From contig NC_091275.1 of assembly GCF_042100115.1 (NCBI RefSeq), positions 1,426,001-1,490,000 on the forward strand: 64,000 nt of DNA, given 5' to 3'. Every line of letters starts with the position of its first letter. Within the stretch, counting starts at the first letter, position 1. The position numbers and the translations under genes were made by a program. The notes below the pieces were generated by a model, which did no database searches, was not told where the DNA came from, and saw only the letters and a list, made by a program, of their open reading frames with translations. Shown here one piece after another: positions 23,533 to 36,492 of this stretch. Source of the DNA: Alternaria dauci (lineage: Eukaryota; Ascomycota; Dothideomycetes; Pleosporales; Pleosporaceae).

Positions 23533-23862
23533 GGCTGTAGTGATATGCGCGGGTATGGATGCGCAGATATAGAATTATGGACGCAGATATTCACAGCAGT
23601 GTAGAAAGTGCGCAAGAGGAGACGCTACAAGGCGTGTGAGCAGTTTAGAGCAGTCGGTATTAATCTCATATAGATCAAGGCACAAGCATGTTCTGTTGTG
23701 GTCGGGCGCGGCTGTACAGCATGGCGGGCGTAAGGCGCCCACTGGGCTGAGCCTACTAGCATGTGTCCAGTATTGTGGCTCAAGCGCCCCAGGTGTGGCG
23801 TTGCACGTAGCTATATGAAGCCGGCCAGAGATTTACGGTAAAGATTTCCAATTAAATAAGGT
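23533..23862. other. Short intergenic region
   Basis: This 330 bp separates two minus-strand genes. It holds the 3' flank of the aminotransferase and the promoter of the small gene. No distinct element is visible. Confidence 0.4.
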
Positions 23863-25122
23863 TTACGCTGCTAGCTCCACTTCGTCAAGGTTCTTCCGTA
23901 TAAACTTTGTTACAGCATCCAGTCCGTCGCGAATAACGTCTGTCTGGTTGACAAAACCAATCCTGACATAGCCCTTGAACTCTTCGCCGAAACAGGTACT
24001 ACCCGGCACGAACATGACGCCTGTCGCCTCGAGCAGCTTTTTGCAAAAGTCGACAGAGTCGACGGGCTTTCCTTGGCTGTGAAACTTGACAAAAGCTGTA
24101 GTGCCAGCAACAGGCTTCACCCATTCACACTCATCTTCGTTCTTGAGCTGGAACTTTTCCAGAATAGCCAAGTTTGTCCTCGCGAGTTCGAGATTGCGGG
24201 CTAGCAGCTGGTGCACTGTTGCAGAGTGTAGCGCATATGCTGCGATGCATTCATCAAAGTAGGAGACAGAGATGGTCGTGTAGTGACGCGCTGCAGCAAT
24301 TTTCTCAACGATGCTAGAGCTGCGAGAAGCTATCCATCCTATGCGGATACCAGCGAGTGAATAAGCTTTTGACATGGAGCCTGTGACGATGACGTTGTCG
24401 TAGCCCATGGATAGGAGAGACGGTGGGAACTCCTTGTCCAGAGGACTGATGGAATGGAATAGTGGTCGGTAGACCTCATCACTCATGATGGTAATGTTCT
24501 TTTCAGAAGCAATGTCGATAAGTTCTCGAAGGAACGTCTTGCCTAGGATGGCACCAGTGGGGTTGTTGGGGTTGTTGATGACGATGAGCTTGGTGTTGGG
24601 CTTGATGAGCGACTTGAGGTCGTCTATTTTGGGTACCCATTTGTTCTCTGGTGTCGCTTTCCACAGGTCGACTTCAGCACCCAGCTGCTTGGGCACCTCA
24701 TACAGAGATTGGTAGGTGGGGTAGTGGCAGATGACATGGTCGCCAGGGCCGACGAGAGCGTATGCAGTCAGGTAGTTTGCTTGGATGGCGCCGGGAGTGA
24801 TGAGGATGTTGTCCGGAGAGAGTGGGGTTGTGACTTTTGCGGAATACAATCGGGCGAGGTTGTTGCGTAGGTCGTCACTTCCCCGGATGGTCCCGTAGGT
24901 GAGGACACGCGAGGTATCGAAAACTGGCCGATCTTTGTCCTCGGACAGCTCGCATAGCTGGTCGACGGAGATGGAGGCACAGCATGTCTCGGCGATGTTG
25001 TACTTGCATTTTGTCTCGTATGCGTCCATCCACTGGGCAGTGTTAGTTTATGTATCCCCCACGTGGAGGAGATGCGGGGATGGACCTACGGACTCGACGG
25101 CAAAGTCGTTGATTTTGACCAT
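23863..25122 (-). CDS. PLP-dependent class I/II aminotransferase
   Basis: Exons 25122-25090 and 25032-23863 give 400 residues, right for fold-type I aminotransferases. The small first exon supplies MVKINDFAVES, joined to WMDAYETKCKYN across a 57-bp intron. Visible family features are the cofactor-pocket NNPNNPTGA, the SDEVYRPL aspartate-tyrosine pair, the lysine that binds pyridoxal phosphate in SMSKAYSLAGIRIGW near residue 232, and the C-terminal substrate-binding arginine in GYVRIGF. The enzyme is probably cytosolic, since no targeting sequence is seen. Relatives in fungi are often labelled ACC-synthase-like or capreomycidine-synthase-like, but those labels are not functional proof and the substrate is unknown. 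It is divergent from the ADP1-like transporter with 664 bp between starts. Confidence 0.9.
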
Positions 25123-25786
25123 GTTGGCGGCTGCGAGGGTGAATGTCTTGGTACAAGAAGGGGAATCACACAACAAGGTCACTTTGTCCGCCGTGCAGAT
25201 TTAAACAGCCCTCTTGGGGATTGACACAGGGCGCACATGGTGTCGACATGGCTCCGCTGGAGCGGGCGGGCGGGCGAGCTAGCAGCTACTGGTAGAGGGC
25301 TCGGGCGGCCAGGCATGGCCGAGAAGAAGGCGGCTTTGCAGGTGTCGCGCGATCACGTTGATGACGCCGGCTAGAGCTGAGGCCTGAGGCTGCTAGTGGC
25401 GAGCTGCGTGTATCCATGATTTCTCTTTCTGCATGTTGTCTGTCAGATATCGATGACGAAGACCATGATGTCTATGGGTGCCTGTGGGCTTATGCCTCGG
25501 TCTAACGGTCCGCCATGGTGCTTGGCTGGAGACAGCCCAGCCTCCACGAATCACGGTCGGGCAAGGCCGATGATAGCAGCCCTCATCTGGCCACCCTCGC
25601 CGCGTCGTGTCCCTTGTCGCTATCACGGGCTGCCTATAGCTCTGTTGTCGTTCCTTTGATAGCTGCTGTCTGCCATCACGCTTGCCTTTTTCTTTTTTTT
25701 ACTGCAGTCCACACAAGGAGGCGCCCGTCGCACCGCCATCATAGCTATCAAGCATAGCTGCTGCCGTGCGTCGCAGACACTCCAAG
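25123..25786. other. Shared upstream region of aminotransferase and ABC transporter
   Basis: Two divergent genes start at its ends. It includes a T-rich stretch at about 25687-25700. Small overlapping frames on both strands carry no domain signal. Confidence 0.45.
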
Positions 25787-28700
25787 ATGCGCCAACGAGC
25801 GTGGGCGACGTCGCTCGCCACTATCCTGGGCCTGGCATCGACAGCAAGCACATACAAGACGTTCGCAAACTATTCCATCGCCGAATTGCCCCAAGACCTC
25901 TTCTCCATCTACGGCGACCGACCCGACGGCTGTCCCCCATGCTTCAACTGCAACCTCGAGGACTTCAAGTGCAAGCAGTTTGCCGACTGCAGCAAGGCCA
26001 ATGGACGGTGCAACTGCGGTCCCGGATTTGGCGGCGAAGACTGTTCAGAGCCCCTTTGCGGCGCGCTGCCCGATGGCAAGAACCGCTCGCCACGCGGAGG
26101 CGCAAAGCAGTGTGAATGTTCAGAGGGCTGGTCAGGCATCAACTGCAATGTCTGCCAGACCAACAACGCCTGCAACGCCATGATGCCGGATGGCGAGGGC
26201 GGAGTCTGCTACAAGGACGGCCAGCTCGTCAAGGAGAACTTCCAGATCTGCGACATCACCAACCGGAAGATCCTCGACACATTGAAGGACAAGAAACCCC
26301 AGGCCACCTTCTCTTGCAACGCCGAGTCAGAGGAATGCAACTTCCAGTGTAAGCATCACATGCACCCTCTCCTGCATAGCTAACCAGAGCAGTCTGGGTC
26401 GATCAGAGGGAATCCTTCTACTGCGCCCTCGACACGTGCTCCGCCCACTTCACCGCCGAATCCGACCGCAACGTCACCAAGTACCGATGCGAGAACATAA
26501 AGTGCGAATGTGTGCCCGACCGCATGCTCTGCGGAGAAGACGGCTCCGTCGACATTGGCGACTTCTTGAAGGAGTCCATCAAGGGGCCCGCCGAGTTCAG
26601 AGGCATCTCCGCCATCAACAGCAAGGAGAGCGGAAGCATCTTCTCCGAGCCTGCCATGAACGACCTCATCTCGAGCGTCTTTGGCGACGAAAGCATCTTC
26701 CTACAATGCGACACGGGCGAGTGTTTGTACCAGACCGAGGTGCCAGGCTACGAGAGGCCCATCAAGAAGATCAACACCCCCCTGATTGCCGGTGTCATTG
26801 CCGGTTGCGCTCTGTTCATCGTGGCCGCTATTCTGGTGATATGGTATCTCACGCACCGCGCCGAGAGCAAGCGGTATGGTCCCATCCACCTGTCGGACGA
26901 TGAGGAGGACGAGGACGCGAAACTGCTAGCAGATCACAAGCCAGCTGCTTTCCTCTTCGAGAACGTCGCATACAACCTCAACGGAAAGCAGATCCTCTCT
27001 GGCATCTCTGGCGCAGTCCACCCCGGAGAGCTCCTGGCTATCATGGGTGCCTCTGGCGCTGGAAAGACTACGTTCCTCGACATTTTGGCTCGCAAGAAGA
27101 AGATCGGAACCGACAGTGGCGACTTCTATGTCAACGGCGAGAAAGTCCGCGACGATGAGTTCCGGAGCGTCATTGGTTTCGTCGACCAGGAGGACACTCT
27201 TCTACCAACTCTGACTGTTCACGAGACGATTCTCGACTCTGCTCTGCTGCGCCTGCCCAAAGAGATGAGTCGCACTTCCAAGGAGCAAAAGGTTGAGGAT
27301 GTCGAACGTCAACTAGGCATCTACCACATCCGCAACCAGAAGATTGGTTCTGAGGAGAGTGGTCGCGGCATTTCTGGTGGAGAGAAGCGCCGTGTCGGTA
27401 TTGCCTGCGAACTCGTCACATCCCCCAGCATCCTCTTTCTCGACGAACCTACGAGCGGACTGGACGCCTACAACGCTTTCAACGTTGTCGAATGCCTTGT
27501 CAACCTGGTCAAGAACTACAACCGAACCGTCGTCTTCACTATCCACCAGCCACGCTCAAACATTGTCGCTCTCTTTGATCAGTTGATACTGCTTGCCAAG
27601 GGTAGGGTTGTCTACTCTGGACCTTTCGAGAACTGCCAACTCTACTTCGATGAGCTTGGCTACACCTGCCCACCCGGTTTCAACATTGCCGACTACATTG
27701 TAGATCTTACCATGCACGCAAGCACTGCACGTCAGCCTATCGACGAAGACAGCTCAATCTTCAACCGTGATCTCAACCGTGACGGCCTCACCACAAGCGC
27801 AAGTAGTGCCATTGCCGTCAAGTCTGTCCCTAGTATCAACACGTCAGAGCTTGAAAGAGACATCGCTGGCAGCCCTAGCAATTCAAGCATTTTGCGACCC
27901 AAGAGCAAGAGAAGGACGTCGATCAAGCAGCAGCAAGAACGCGAACTGTTCACAAGAAAGAAGAGCTCTGCTCCTGTTAACGACGGTGCAATGTCGCCCA
28001 AGACTGACGACGAGGCTCCTTATGATCGCCGAGGCGCTATCAAGGCTCAATGGTTGAAGCTCACACGTCAAGGAGGTAGCGTACCTCCCCAGATCCTCGA
28101 GGACCCGGATGAGCTCCCACCACCCGCCAATGGCGCAACCGGAACGAATCTGGATCTCTTGATCAATGCCTATGCCTCTTCCGACATCGCCGCTACTATC
28201 CGTCAAGACATTGCCACTTCAGTAGCCAGCGCAAACCAAGCCAACGGCACCAACGGAGTGCACGAGCAAAACGGCTTCGTCGCAGCAGGCAAGTTGAAGG
28301 GCTTCAAGAAGGTTGGTCTCTTTGGCCAGTTCAGGATCTTGTCCCGACGAACTTGGCGTAACCTCTACCGCAACCCGATGCTCATGCTCACGCACTACGC
28401 CATCGCCATCGTCCTGGCAGTCTTCCTCGGCTTCCTCTTCTACGGTCTCACAGACGACATCAAGGGTTTCCAGAACCGCCTCGGTCTATTCTTGTTCGTC
28501 TTGTCGCTCTTTGGCTTCAGCAGCTTGACCATTCTCACCGTATTCGCTCCTGAACGACTACTCTTCACCCGTGAGCGTGCCAAGGGCTACTACTCCCCAC
28601 CTGCCTACTTCGCCGCCAAGGTCATCTTCGACATTATCCCTCTCCGTCTGCTTCCTCCCATCATCCTTGGTATCATTGTGTACCCAATGACTGGCCTCAT

Positions 28701-29206
28701 TCCTGCATGGCCCAACTTCCTCAAGTTCACGCTTTTCCTCGTCTTGTTCAACCTCGCAGCCGCAGCCATATTCCTCTTCATTGGTATCGTGTTCCGCAAC
28801 TCTGGCGTGGCCAACTTGATTGGTGTGCTAGTCATGCTATTCAGTCTCCTCTTCTCTGGCTTCTTCCTCAACAAAGAGAGTATTCCTGCCATAGCCAAGT
28901 GGCTACAATCGGTGAGTCAAAGATACCCCTTTCGTTTTGACAGCGCATCTATACTAATAGCATATCTAGCTATCAATCTTCCACTACGCCTTCGAAGGCC
29001 TCATTGTCAACGAAGTCAAATACCTTTCCCTTATCGACCACAAGTATGGCCTTGATATCGAAGTGCCTGGCTCTGCTATCCTCAGCTCGTTTGGCTTCAA
29101 CACACAGGCGCTGTGGAAGGATTGTATTGGTCTGGGGGTGTTTGGTGGTGCGTTTGTACTGCTTGCATACCTGGCTATGCACTTGCTGCTTGTGGAGAAG
29201 CGGTAG
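25787..29206 (+). CDS. adp1: ABCG-family half transporter with Cys-rich ectodomain (ADP1-like)
   Basis: Exons 25787-26348, 26393-28911 and 28970-29206 give 1105 residues. The order matches yeast Adp1. First comes a signal peptide ([18 protein letters not shown]). A Cys-rich lumenal/extracellular region with EGF-like repeats follows ([24 protein letters not shown]), then a membrane helix near 318-340. The ATPase domain has Walker [13 protein letters not shown] near 406, signature SGGEKRR near 515 and Walker [14 protein letters not shown] long Ser-rich linker and a C-terminal six-helix domain complete the protein. Half transporters of this group dimerise; the substrate of Adp1-type proteins is not established. 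Introns are 44 and 58 bp, and the second, with an ACTAAT branch point, restores the final helices ([17 protein letters not shown]). The start was chosen as the first ATG in front of the signal peptide. Confidence 0.93.
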
Positions 29207-29525
29207 TAGGAGAAATTCGTCGGGTGTATCTCGTATTCAGAATCTTTCTTAGTACGTTTCATATCTATCGTGCGGGTGGATAGATCTCGTTTTGCATATT
29301 TGGCGTTTGGTCAACGGGACCTTTTCCTTACGGTACTAGATGCTCTGCTATTTGGCTACATGCAATCTCGTCGACCGAGGTTGGCCTTGAGCTTGATTGG
29401 TACGGTCAGCTGAACCGTAGCGAATAATGTGCATGCATATATATGTCTATTTCGTTACACGCCCTATTGTGCCATCTCTATTCATTGCTCTACGGTGGCC
29501 CACACACGGTAAGCCATTGCAACCT
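29207..29525. other. Convergent intergenic region
   Basis: This 319 bp lies between the 3' ends of two converging genes. Nothing beyond presumed termination and polyadenylation sequence is visible. Confidence 0.45.
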
Positions 29526-30894
29526 TTACTCTCCAGCAACCTTTCCGTTCTCCTTCCCACCTTCAATAGCCGCTCCGCCCTTGAATTTGAATCTCTTCAG
29601 TCCCCGCACACCAACATGTATCTTGAAACAGCTGCCTGCGTGCTCGTCCACAGGGCCTCCGTTCTCTCCACTCGTACCGCCGGAGCTAGTGATGAAGAGC
29701 TCCTCGCCAACGAAGCAAGGGCATGTTGGCTGGCTAGTAGGCACCTTGATCTCAGCAACGATCTCACCTTGGGGCGAGATACGTATTACGTGCCATCCGC
29801 CGTGAAGAGCGGTCCACATGTAGCCCTCCTCATCGACACAGTGGCCATCAGGCACAGCGTCCTTGCCGTACCGGTTGTCCTCGGGCATGGTGAAGAAGGG
29901 GCGCTTGTTACTAATCTCACCCGTCTTTGGGTCAAAATCGAACTGGAAGATTGTTTTTGTCGGGCTGTCAGCAAAGAACATGGTATCATCGTTCTTGTTC
30001 CATGTCGTGCCATTCGGGATCGTGATATCGCTCATGGGCCGATCAAGACTCAGATCGGGGTTGAGACGGAAAACAGCACCGTCCTCTCTCCACTCAGAGA
30101 CCATGGGATCGAACATGAAGCCCGCCCAAAAGCGGCCTGCGGAATCAACGGCGCCGTCGTTGCCGCGGAAGTTTTCGTGCTTGTTCGCTGAGATTTCAGG
30201 CTCGGACCAGACTTTCTTGATCCAGCGGTACTCGCCGGTTTGCTTGTTGGCGATGCCGAAGCCGTACTTGCCGCCGAAGATGAATTCCTTGTCGTTGCCT
30301 TCAATGTCGGCAGTGCAGCCCATGGAGATGTCATAGTCTTTGATGGTTGTTAGGCTGGAGGGGCCTTTGGACACGTCTACGCGGAGGAGCTTCTTCTTTT
30401 CAATGTCGACAAAGCGGATTGTGTTTGTCTCTTCTTCCCAGAAAGGTCCTTCTCCTAGCGAGTAGTATGTCTTGAGCCATGGCTGGGAGATGGTTAGCGA
30501 CCGTATGTTCCTACGAGATAGATATAAGTTGGCTCTTTATATCGGAAATGCGATCGTCTGATCAGCAACCGGCCAAACATCGAAGCTGGCTGTCACGATG
30601 CTCAAAATGCGGCTGTATGACCTCAGCGGGGCTGGGCCGTTAAGTACCCCTCCGACGCCACCTTGAAGAAGCTACAACAACGAATGCAAGTCGACGTACC
30701 TCTGTAATTTCAAACTTCTTGATCTCTGACATTTTCGCAGAGGTATTTGCAGTCTGGCTCGGGGTGGAAGTGTCGCTTTCTTCGTCCTTTTGTTGGCCGC
30801 TGGCTTGGTGATGTTGTAGTGTGTTGCGGCTTCCCGAAGCGCCCGTCACGGCGGTCTTCATCGAGGACCACAATTTGGATAGCGTCGCTCCCAT
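29526..30894 (-). CDS. SMP-30/gluconolactonase family protein with N-terminal extension
   Basis: Exons 30894-30700 and 30482-29526 give 383 residues. The second exon is a six-bladed propeller of the SMP-30/regucalcin/lactonase family. Its likely metal ligands are the glutamate in GEGPFWEEE, the asparagine in PNGTTWNKND and the aspartate in PDGHCVDEEG. Such enzymes hydrolyse sugar lactones or related esters using a divalent cation. The first exon adds about 54 residues before MSEIKKFEITE, beginning MGATLSKLWSS, where Gly2 and Ser6 fit an N-myristoylation signal. If translation started at MSEIKK (30732) the protein would be an ordinary cytosolic lactonase. The 217-bp intron is about four times longer than its neighbours but has a GTACGT donor and CTCCCAG acceptor. 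It may hide a mini-exon or an internal promoter. Confidence 0.85.
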
Positions 30895-33800
30895 TTTCCG
30901 TTATGACGTCCCGATGAGCCGCCAATGAGGCTAGGAATGCCCGTTTTTCGTCTCCACTATTTTGCCTTTTGCGTCCAACCTTCCTTTAACCCAGCTGCGA
31001 ACATGCAATGTACCTTCCTGCGATTATGGTTACTATGGAGAATTAGATAACTCGGAATTCGGTTTCGGAAGTTGAGTATGCAAGAGATATTTCTGAAAAT
31101 CGTGGACGCATCAGATACATATGCTGTTGGTTTTTTCCCCGGGAGCGACATCTCTGGCTCCGCCACAGAGTTGACTGCCGTTCGTGCGGTTTCCGCTGGT
31201 GCGCCGTGACCACAGCTGCACATTTCAGTGAGAGCTCCGTCTGGCAGGATAGGTACACAAGCAGTATAGTGAGCGGTATTACTGATGAGATGTAGCGTCG
31301 ATGCGGCGACAACAATGAGATTGTGCCGGTTAAACGGTCCGCCAATGCCTACAAGGGAAACGCACGTTTGACAATGGAGCGGGAATGTTGTATCTTTGTC
31401 CCGGCTGAACTGTGCTAATCTGAAGACGCAGGTAGCTTTGCCACGGGTCTTTGGAAAATCGTGCGAAATTCTTGATTGATTGCAGGGGACGACTTGGGTT
31501 GCGGTTTGATAACAAGCTGCTTGTAGGTGATCTGTCCTTTTTGGCGACCTCGGATCTTCGACCCCTTCGCACTCGTCACAGCTTGGAGAGATTTTTGTTG
31601 ACGCTGCGGGAGAGAGCCTGCATGATCTTCCGCCAACGAGACGTCCGTCAGCATCAATCTAAAGTCATTCTCTTCGGCACCTAGCCATTCGGGTAGCAGC
31701 CCCCACACACGGACGAAGCACAGGCACGTCAGAGTATTAAAAGATGTTTTGTAGAGATTGCCTCTAAACACTACACTGGATACGCGTGTTTATTTCGATC
31801 TAGCTAGAGATGTCAACACTTTTAGCGCTTACTTGAAATGAAGGATCATCTATCCAGCTGTAGAGGCACAAGTTACATCATGATGCATGCAAAGAGCGAA
31901 GACTACTGTTCTTTTGCTATGGGTACAAGCTTCATCCCCTGTTTCTACCTGATTCCATTACAGGGAACAATCGTCCTGAAATAACCCACTCCGTGAAATA
32001 GTGTTCTGCCAATCCGTTGACTGGAATCTTTTGCTGTAGACTGGCCGACTCCTCCGGATGTATGAACCTTTTCGGGGATTTCCACATATGCCGTCTGTCT
32101 GGTCCTTGTTGAAGTCTCTTTTTGGTGGGTAAGGCAGCTCTAATCTTCTCCAGCAGTAGCGTTAAGATGGAGAGATTCCCGAAGCTACCTCATCCGATGG
32201 TATCTCGTCGCTAGAGCCTTCTTTATGAGGAGTGGACCTTGTTTGTGTTTTATAGCGTAAGGGAGTGCTTCTTAATGGAGTTGATAATCGGGAAGCTTCA
32301 CGTATTCAGTCTAGCCTTCACCCTATAATGGTAACTCAATTTTTGTTTCGATGCCAATGGGTCGCCAAGGCTGTCTTGATACACAACAGAACTTCTTGAC
32401 GCGAATCTCGCAGTCAGATATCTGGACCTTTGCTTTGTGCCTGGCAGTTTTTCGTGTGCACTTGGATCTTGGACGTACTCTATCGGCGCGTCATTGTGTT
32501 AGTTTTCCAGAATTTGGCCGATTGCCTAACCTCAGTACAGTCACCAGAATGGATGAAACAAGGTTTTTCAGGACACTAGTCTTACGTGTATCCGACGCAC
32601 TGAGGCCAGGTCAGTTCATCGTCGTGAACAGCGTTCTTCATCTCGATGAGAGAGGGTCGTAAGGCCGTCGCATACACGGCAGATGTGTGGTTGATTTGCC
32701 CTTGAGCAGCTTCCCATCTTCCAACCTTGGAAGGTTCCAATGTTGTGTCTAACAATATCACACATCTCCGAGCCTCCGGAGTCTACCTTATAATCTACTG
32801 CGATGTCTTACATAGGCATACACGTACACAGAGAGCAAATTCTACTATTAGATCACTGGAGCCGGTTCGCTATACAATCTGTTATGGCTGATCTAGCTAC
32901 CTCGCAACGTTACCGAGGCGGAAAGAAGTGGATAGCTCAATACGCTACCTCGTGACAACCACATCAGCTCTAGCTGGGAGTCAGATGACTCCTAAATGGG
33001 AACATTGCGTGAAGTGCCTGAGGTTTGAGTCTGCTTGCATAACTAATGATTGAAGAGTGCTCTTGTCATGCCAACATCACCGAAGTGACAATGGTGACTG
33101 CCGGAACCATGAGACGGATGAAGACATCCACGACATAGCATAAACACAGAGCCACTTGTAATTGATACTACTCAGTATTGGGTGCGCTAGGTCTGAGTGA
33201 GGAAGTAGTTAACGACCATGGTGAAGAACACCTGGATAGCCGTCGCTTACCCCTGCAACCTTGCCACGGCAAAGAGCGACGAACAAAGACAAAGGCGGAC
33301 AATGGCTAGACTGTACAATCGCGGGTAGCGCCTCTCTGTATAATCATGGACACAATGGCAGACCGTGTTCAGAGCGGTGGTGAGCTCAACAAGACTATTG
33401 GACGTCAAGATAGTGGTCACCCCAATGAAACTCCTCGAGTCCGGAACTTTGCAGCAGACGTAGTGAATGGGATTGTTCTATTGGTGAGAGGTGTTGCCAG
33501 AATAGGCGTGGCATCCCGATTTCCGGGGTTGAGGACCTCGGAACGACAATTTGAGTGATCATTCTAGGATGTATATACCGTGCAAGCGAAGATCCCTTCT
33601 GATCCAATTAGGCGACACATGCTTCTATGACCTTCTACGATCAGACGATGATGTTACATCCGTAGTGGAGCCGAGGAGCGCGTCAATGTGACTGTGAATG
33701 TATAGCCTACACTGTGCTCACCACAACAAGGAACACTTGCAACCCTTTACTTGACTTTTACACGTGTGCGGCGTAGTTATTCTCATATCTTTGGTTGCAC

Positions 33801-34299
33801 CTTTCCTATCGTGGTCCTAGGTCAGCGACCAAACATGGTCCTGAGGCATGCATCCCCGTATCGCGGGACGTTGAAAAGCATGGCACAAGGCTTACGTCAC
33901 GTCCCAGCGCACGCAATCATTCGAGAATATGATGTTCTGTGGCTTCTATTGGGTGCGGGTAACATGCGTAGGATTCTGCACGTTGCTTCAATCGATGGCG
34001 ACTCGCATCCGAGGCGTAGAAGGATCGAAAGGAATGGGACATGAGGTGTGAAGCGCGCGCGTCTATGCAAACCATGCGACATGTAATTTGCTGGTTTAGG
34101 GGGAAAGCACAAAAACATAAAATTATGGTGGACCGGAAACTAGGTAGTGTACCTCTCCTTGCTTAAGGAAGTGGGGATACGCGATGTGGCACAGTTCGGG
34201 TATTGGAGCCGGCCGATATCCTACTCAAACGTGTTAGCAAATCCACGACATAAGATTGAATTCCAAACGACTCAAGATGCGGATCTTCGCTGCGGGTAT
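30895..34299. other. Gene-poor stretch, first part
   Basis: No frame here has a recognisable domain. The longest minus-strand frame, 31771-31415 (118 codons), overlaps another at 31572-31330 in a second frame, so neither is convincing. Composition looks balanced rather than strongly A/T-rich, so classical repeat-induced mutation is not obvious. I found no tRNA-like A-box/B-box pair and no long repeat. Confidence 0.4.
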
Positions 34300-36492
34300 T
34301 CACGACTTTTCGTGATGATATGCATTGTCCTTGCCGGAGCGCATCCTTGTCTCGCGCATGTAGCGTGTATACTGCTCGGATGAGGCGTAAAGCGAGTCAA
34401 GCGTATGTGTGCTAGCGAAAACCCAAGAACTCAGAAGGCGTACGCAATATCTTAACGACTTGGTTAGACGTCGTTTGCAAGATCTCGAGGAGGAATGGGG
34501 CACACGTCCTTCTGCAGTAAACTTGGGCTGTGGTACGTGACTACGGTGATGAGGGACTGTCCAATAAGCATACCCATGTTACTGAAGGGTGTGATGTGCT
34601 CAGGTGTCTTGCATGATATTCCAAGAAGGATGTGAAGACACTGGTATTCATGTTCATTCCGAGAATCCGAGTCGATCGCTTTTAGGAAGGCCTGGCCATT
34701 CTCTACGTAACAATATGGGAAGTCGTATCTGAGGTCCATGGCCGTGTCGTCATTCCTCTCGTGCTATCTCACAACTAAGAATCTGAGCAAGGTTTGCATA
34801 AACCTATGGTCAATGTTGGAAGTTTGTTGTCAAGGTTCCAAGTCAATAGCGCTACAGTCGCGGTACAAATTAACAAGCACTGACTCAGCACTGGTGAGAC
34901 TTATGAAGCGGTGGCAGAATAGACGGTAGGGATCGAGGTAAGATATTTTTGACAAAGGGTTTTCGGTCCTTTCTATTCGCCTTTCACACATGCAAGAGAA
35001 CACGCAGACATGGTATGCGAGCAGGGAAAAGGAGTTGATTCGATCGTTGTTCGGATGTTTGTCGAACAAAGGATAGCTGAATCTAGGAGTGTTACCGTAG
35101 GTTTGGAGACGGAATATTGGTGAGAAGGGCCGAAAGATCATCGCCGACAGATTGGTCGTGAGCAGGGTAGTGAGACTGACGGTCGGCCTGACTACGGTTG
35201 TCCGGAGCTTTTATGCAGCTTCTAGCGATTTTTTTCTTCTTTGAGATGCTTAAAGGTATGCTGATCTACTAATGTCCATCGAGTAATCCGCATGCGTGGA
35301 GTTGGTTCCGCGTAAATTGTATCGTGGCATCGATTTGAAGTTGCTTCGTATGCAGTGGACGACGAGGTGTTGTTTTGGCAGACGGGACTATTGTGGGGTA
35401 GTCCCTCTTCTTCGAAAGCCAGATGATGCCATATAAGGGATACCCCGCGATGTGTTTAGCCAGTAAGAGCAGATGGATCCATTTAGACAGGCGCTCTCGC
35501 ACTGCTCGCATTACTCTACGCGTTAGAAAGCTGTCTATGACTGACCCGCTGATTTCTATTTTATGTGGGTCTTGAGTGTGTTGGCTTACCCGCTGGATGG
35601 TAAGTTCATGTATGTTGGAGCCCTGGAAGACGACATGCAGAGCTGCGTGCGAACATTTGTCAAAGCTCGCCTGCGAAGGTGATTATTGGATGGCTGAAAT
35701 ACCCGAGGAAGACGCATGTTTGACACATGACAGACTGGAGGATCAGGACAAGGACAAGGCAATGCAAGTCGACAGTGCACGTCTTTCTGCAAAGAAGACT
35801 AACGAACGCATGTATAACGTCTTGGGTGGTGTGCAGTTGCTCTGCTTACCTGTGGTAGGTGTCGGCGTTACAGACCGAGCGAAAAAGCATTCGAGAGAAG
35901 AGCACAAAGACGGTATCGAGTAGGAAGCGATAAGAGGAGCCATCTGGGTTGAGCAACCCAGTCGGGATCTGTGTGCAGCAGAGACGGCCTCATGCATTAT
36001 ACGCAGCAGGGTAAGAAACGTCATCTCCCGCTTCTGGGCTATATAGCGGATGGTATAGGGTGATCCGAGTAACAAATAAATTATGATGAGCCCTGCGCAG
36101 GCGGCTCTCAAAGGGTCCTCGGCTCATGATCCTTCCTTGCGTGACGGAGAGCGTGTAAAGCGAGCCCCATGACGCATGTTTCGATACGAACCTGCTACAC
36201 ATGTCAGAGGTTTGTCTAGAGAGGACAGGCTCGTATCGAGAATGGGGCGAGAAGCTACGTTGTAGTATGTACTGCAGAGCGCGAGTATTCCAGAGTCGTA
36301 AGAACCACAAACCTGTTTGACTGCACCTATCCGTACACGAAGCGATACAGTAGACAAGCACTTGAAGGCTGCGCAAGCGAACACAGCGAGGGCGATGAAG
36401 AGTCCTAAGGCGCCCGTGCGGAAGCTCGGACCATGTACGGATTGTCCACTCGTTCGATCTGCTCCCACAGGGTATCCCTTTGACTTGAACAT
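34300..36492 (-). other. Unresolved chain of possible membrane-protein exons
   Basis: Several open minus-strand segments look more protein-like than their surroundings and are separated by plausible introns. One begins at 36492 with MFKSKGYPVGADRTS and contains the membrane segment TGALGLFIALAVFACAAFK. A GTAAGC donor near 35850 and a TTTGCAG acceptor near 35786 (64 bp apart) join LLDTVFVLFSRMLFRSVCNA in frame to CLVLVLILQSVMCQTCVFLG. Further segments include KHIAGYPLYGIIWLSKKRDY (about 35460-35400), a 103-codon frame at 35141-34830, one at 34739-34464 and one at 34503-34300. I could not build a single stop-free model, so it may be a real multi-exon gene, a decayed one, or chance. No family is recognised. 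Confidence 0.25.

Noticed and set aside
31330..31771. Overlapping minus-strand frames of 118 and 80 codons
   Set aside because: Two competing frames over the same bases, neither with motifs or splice signals supporting one product.
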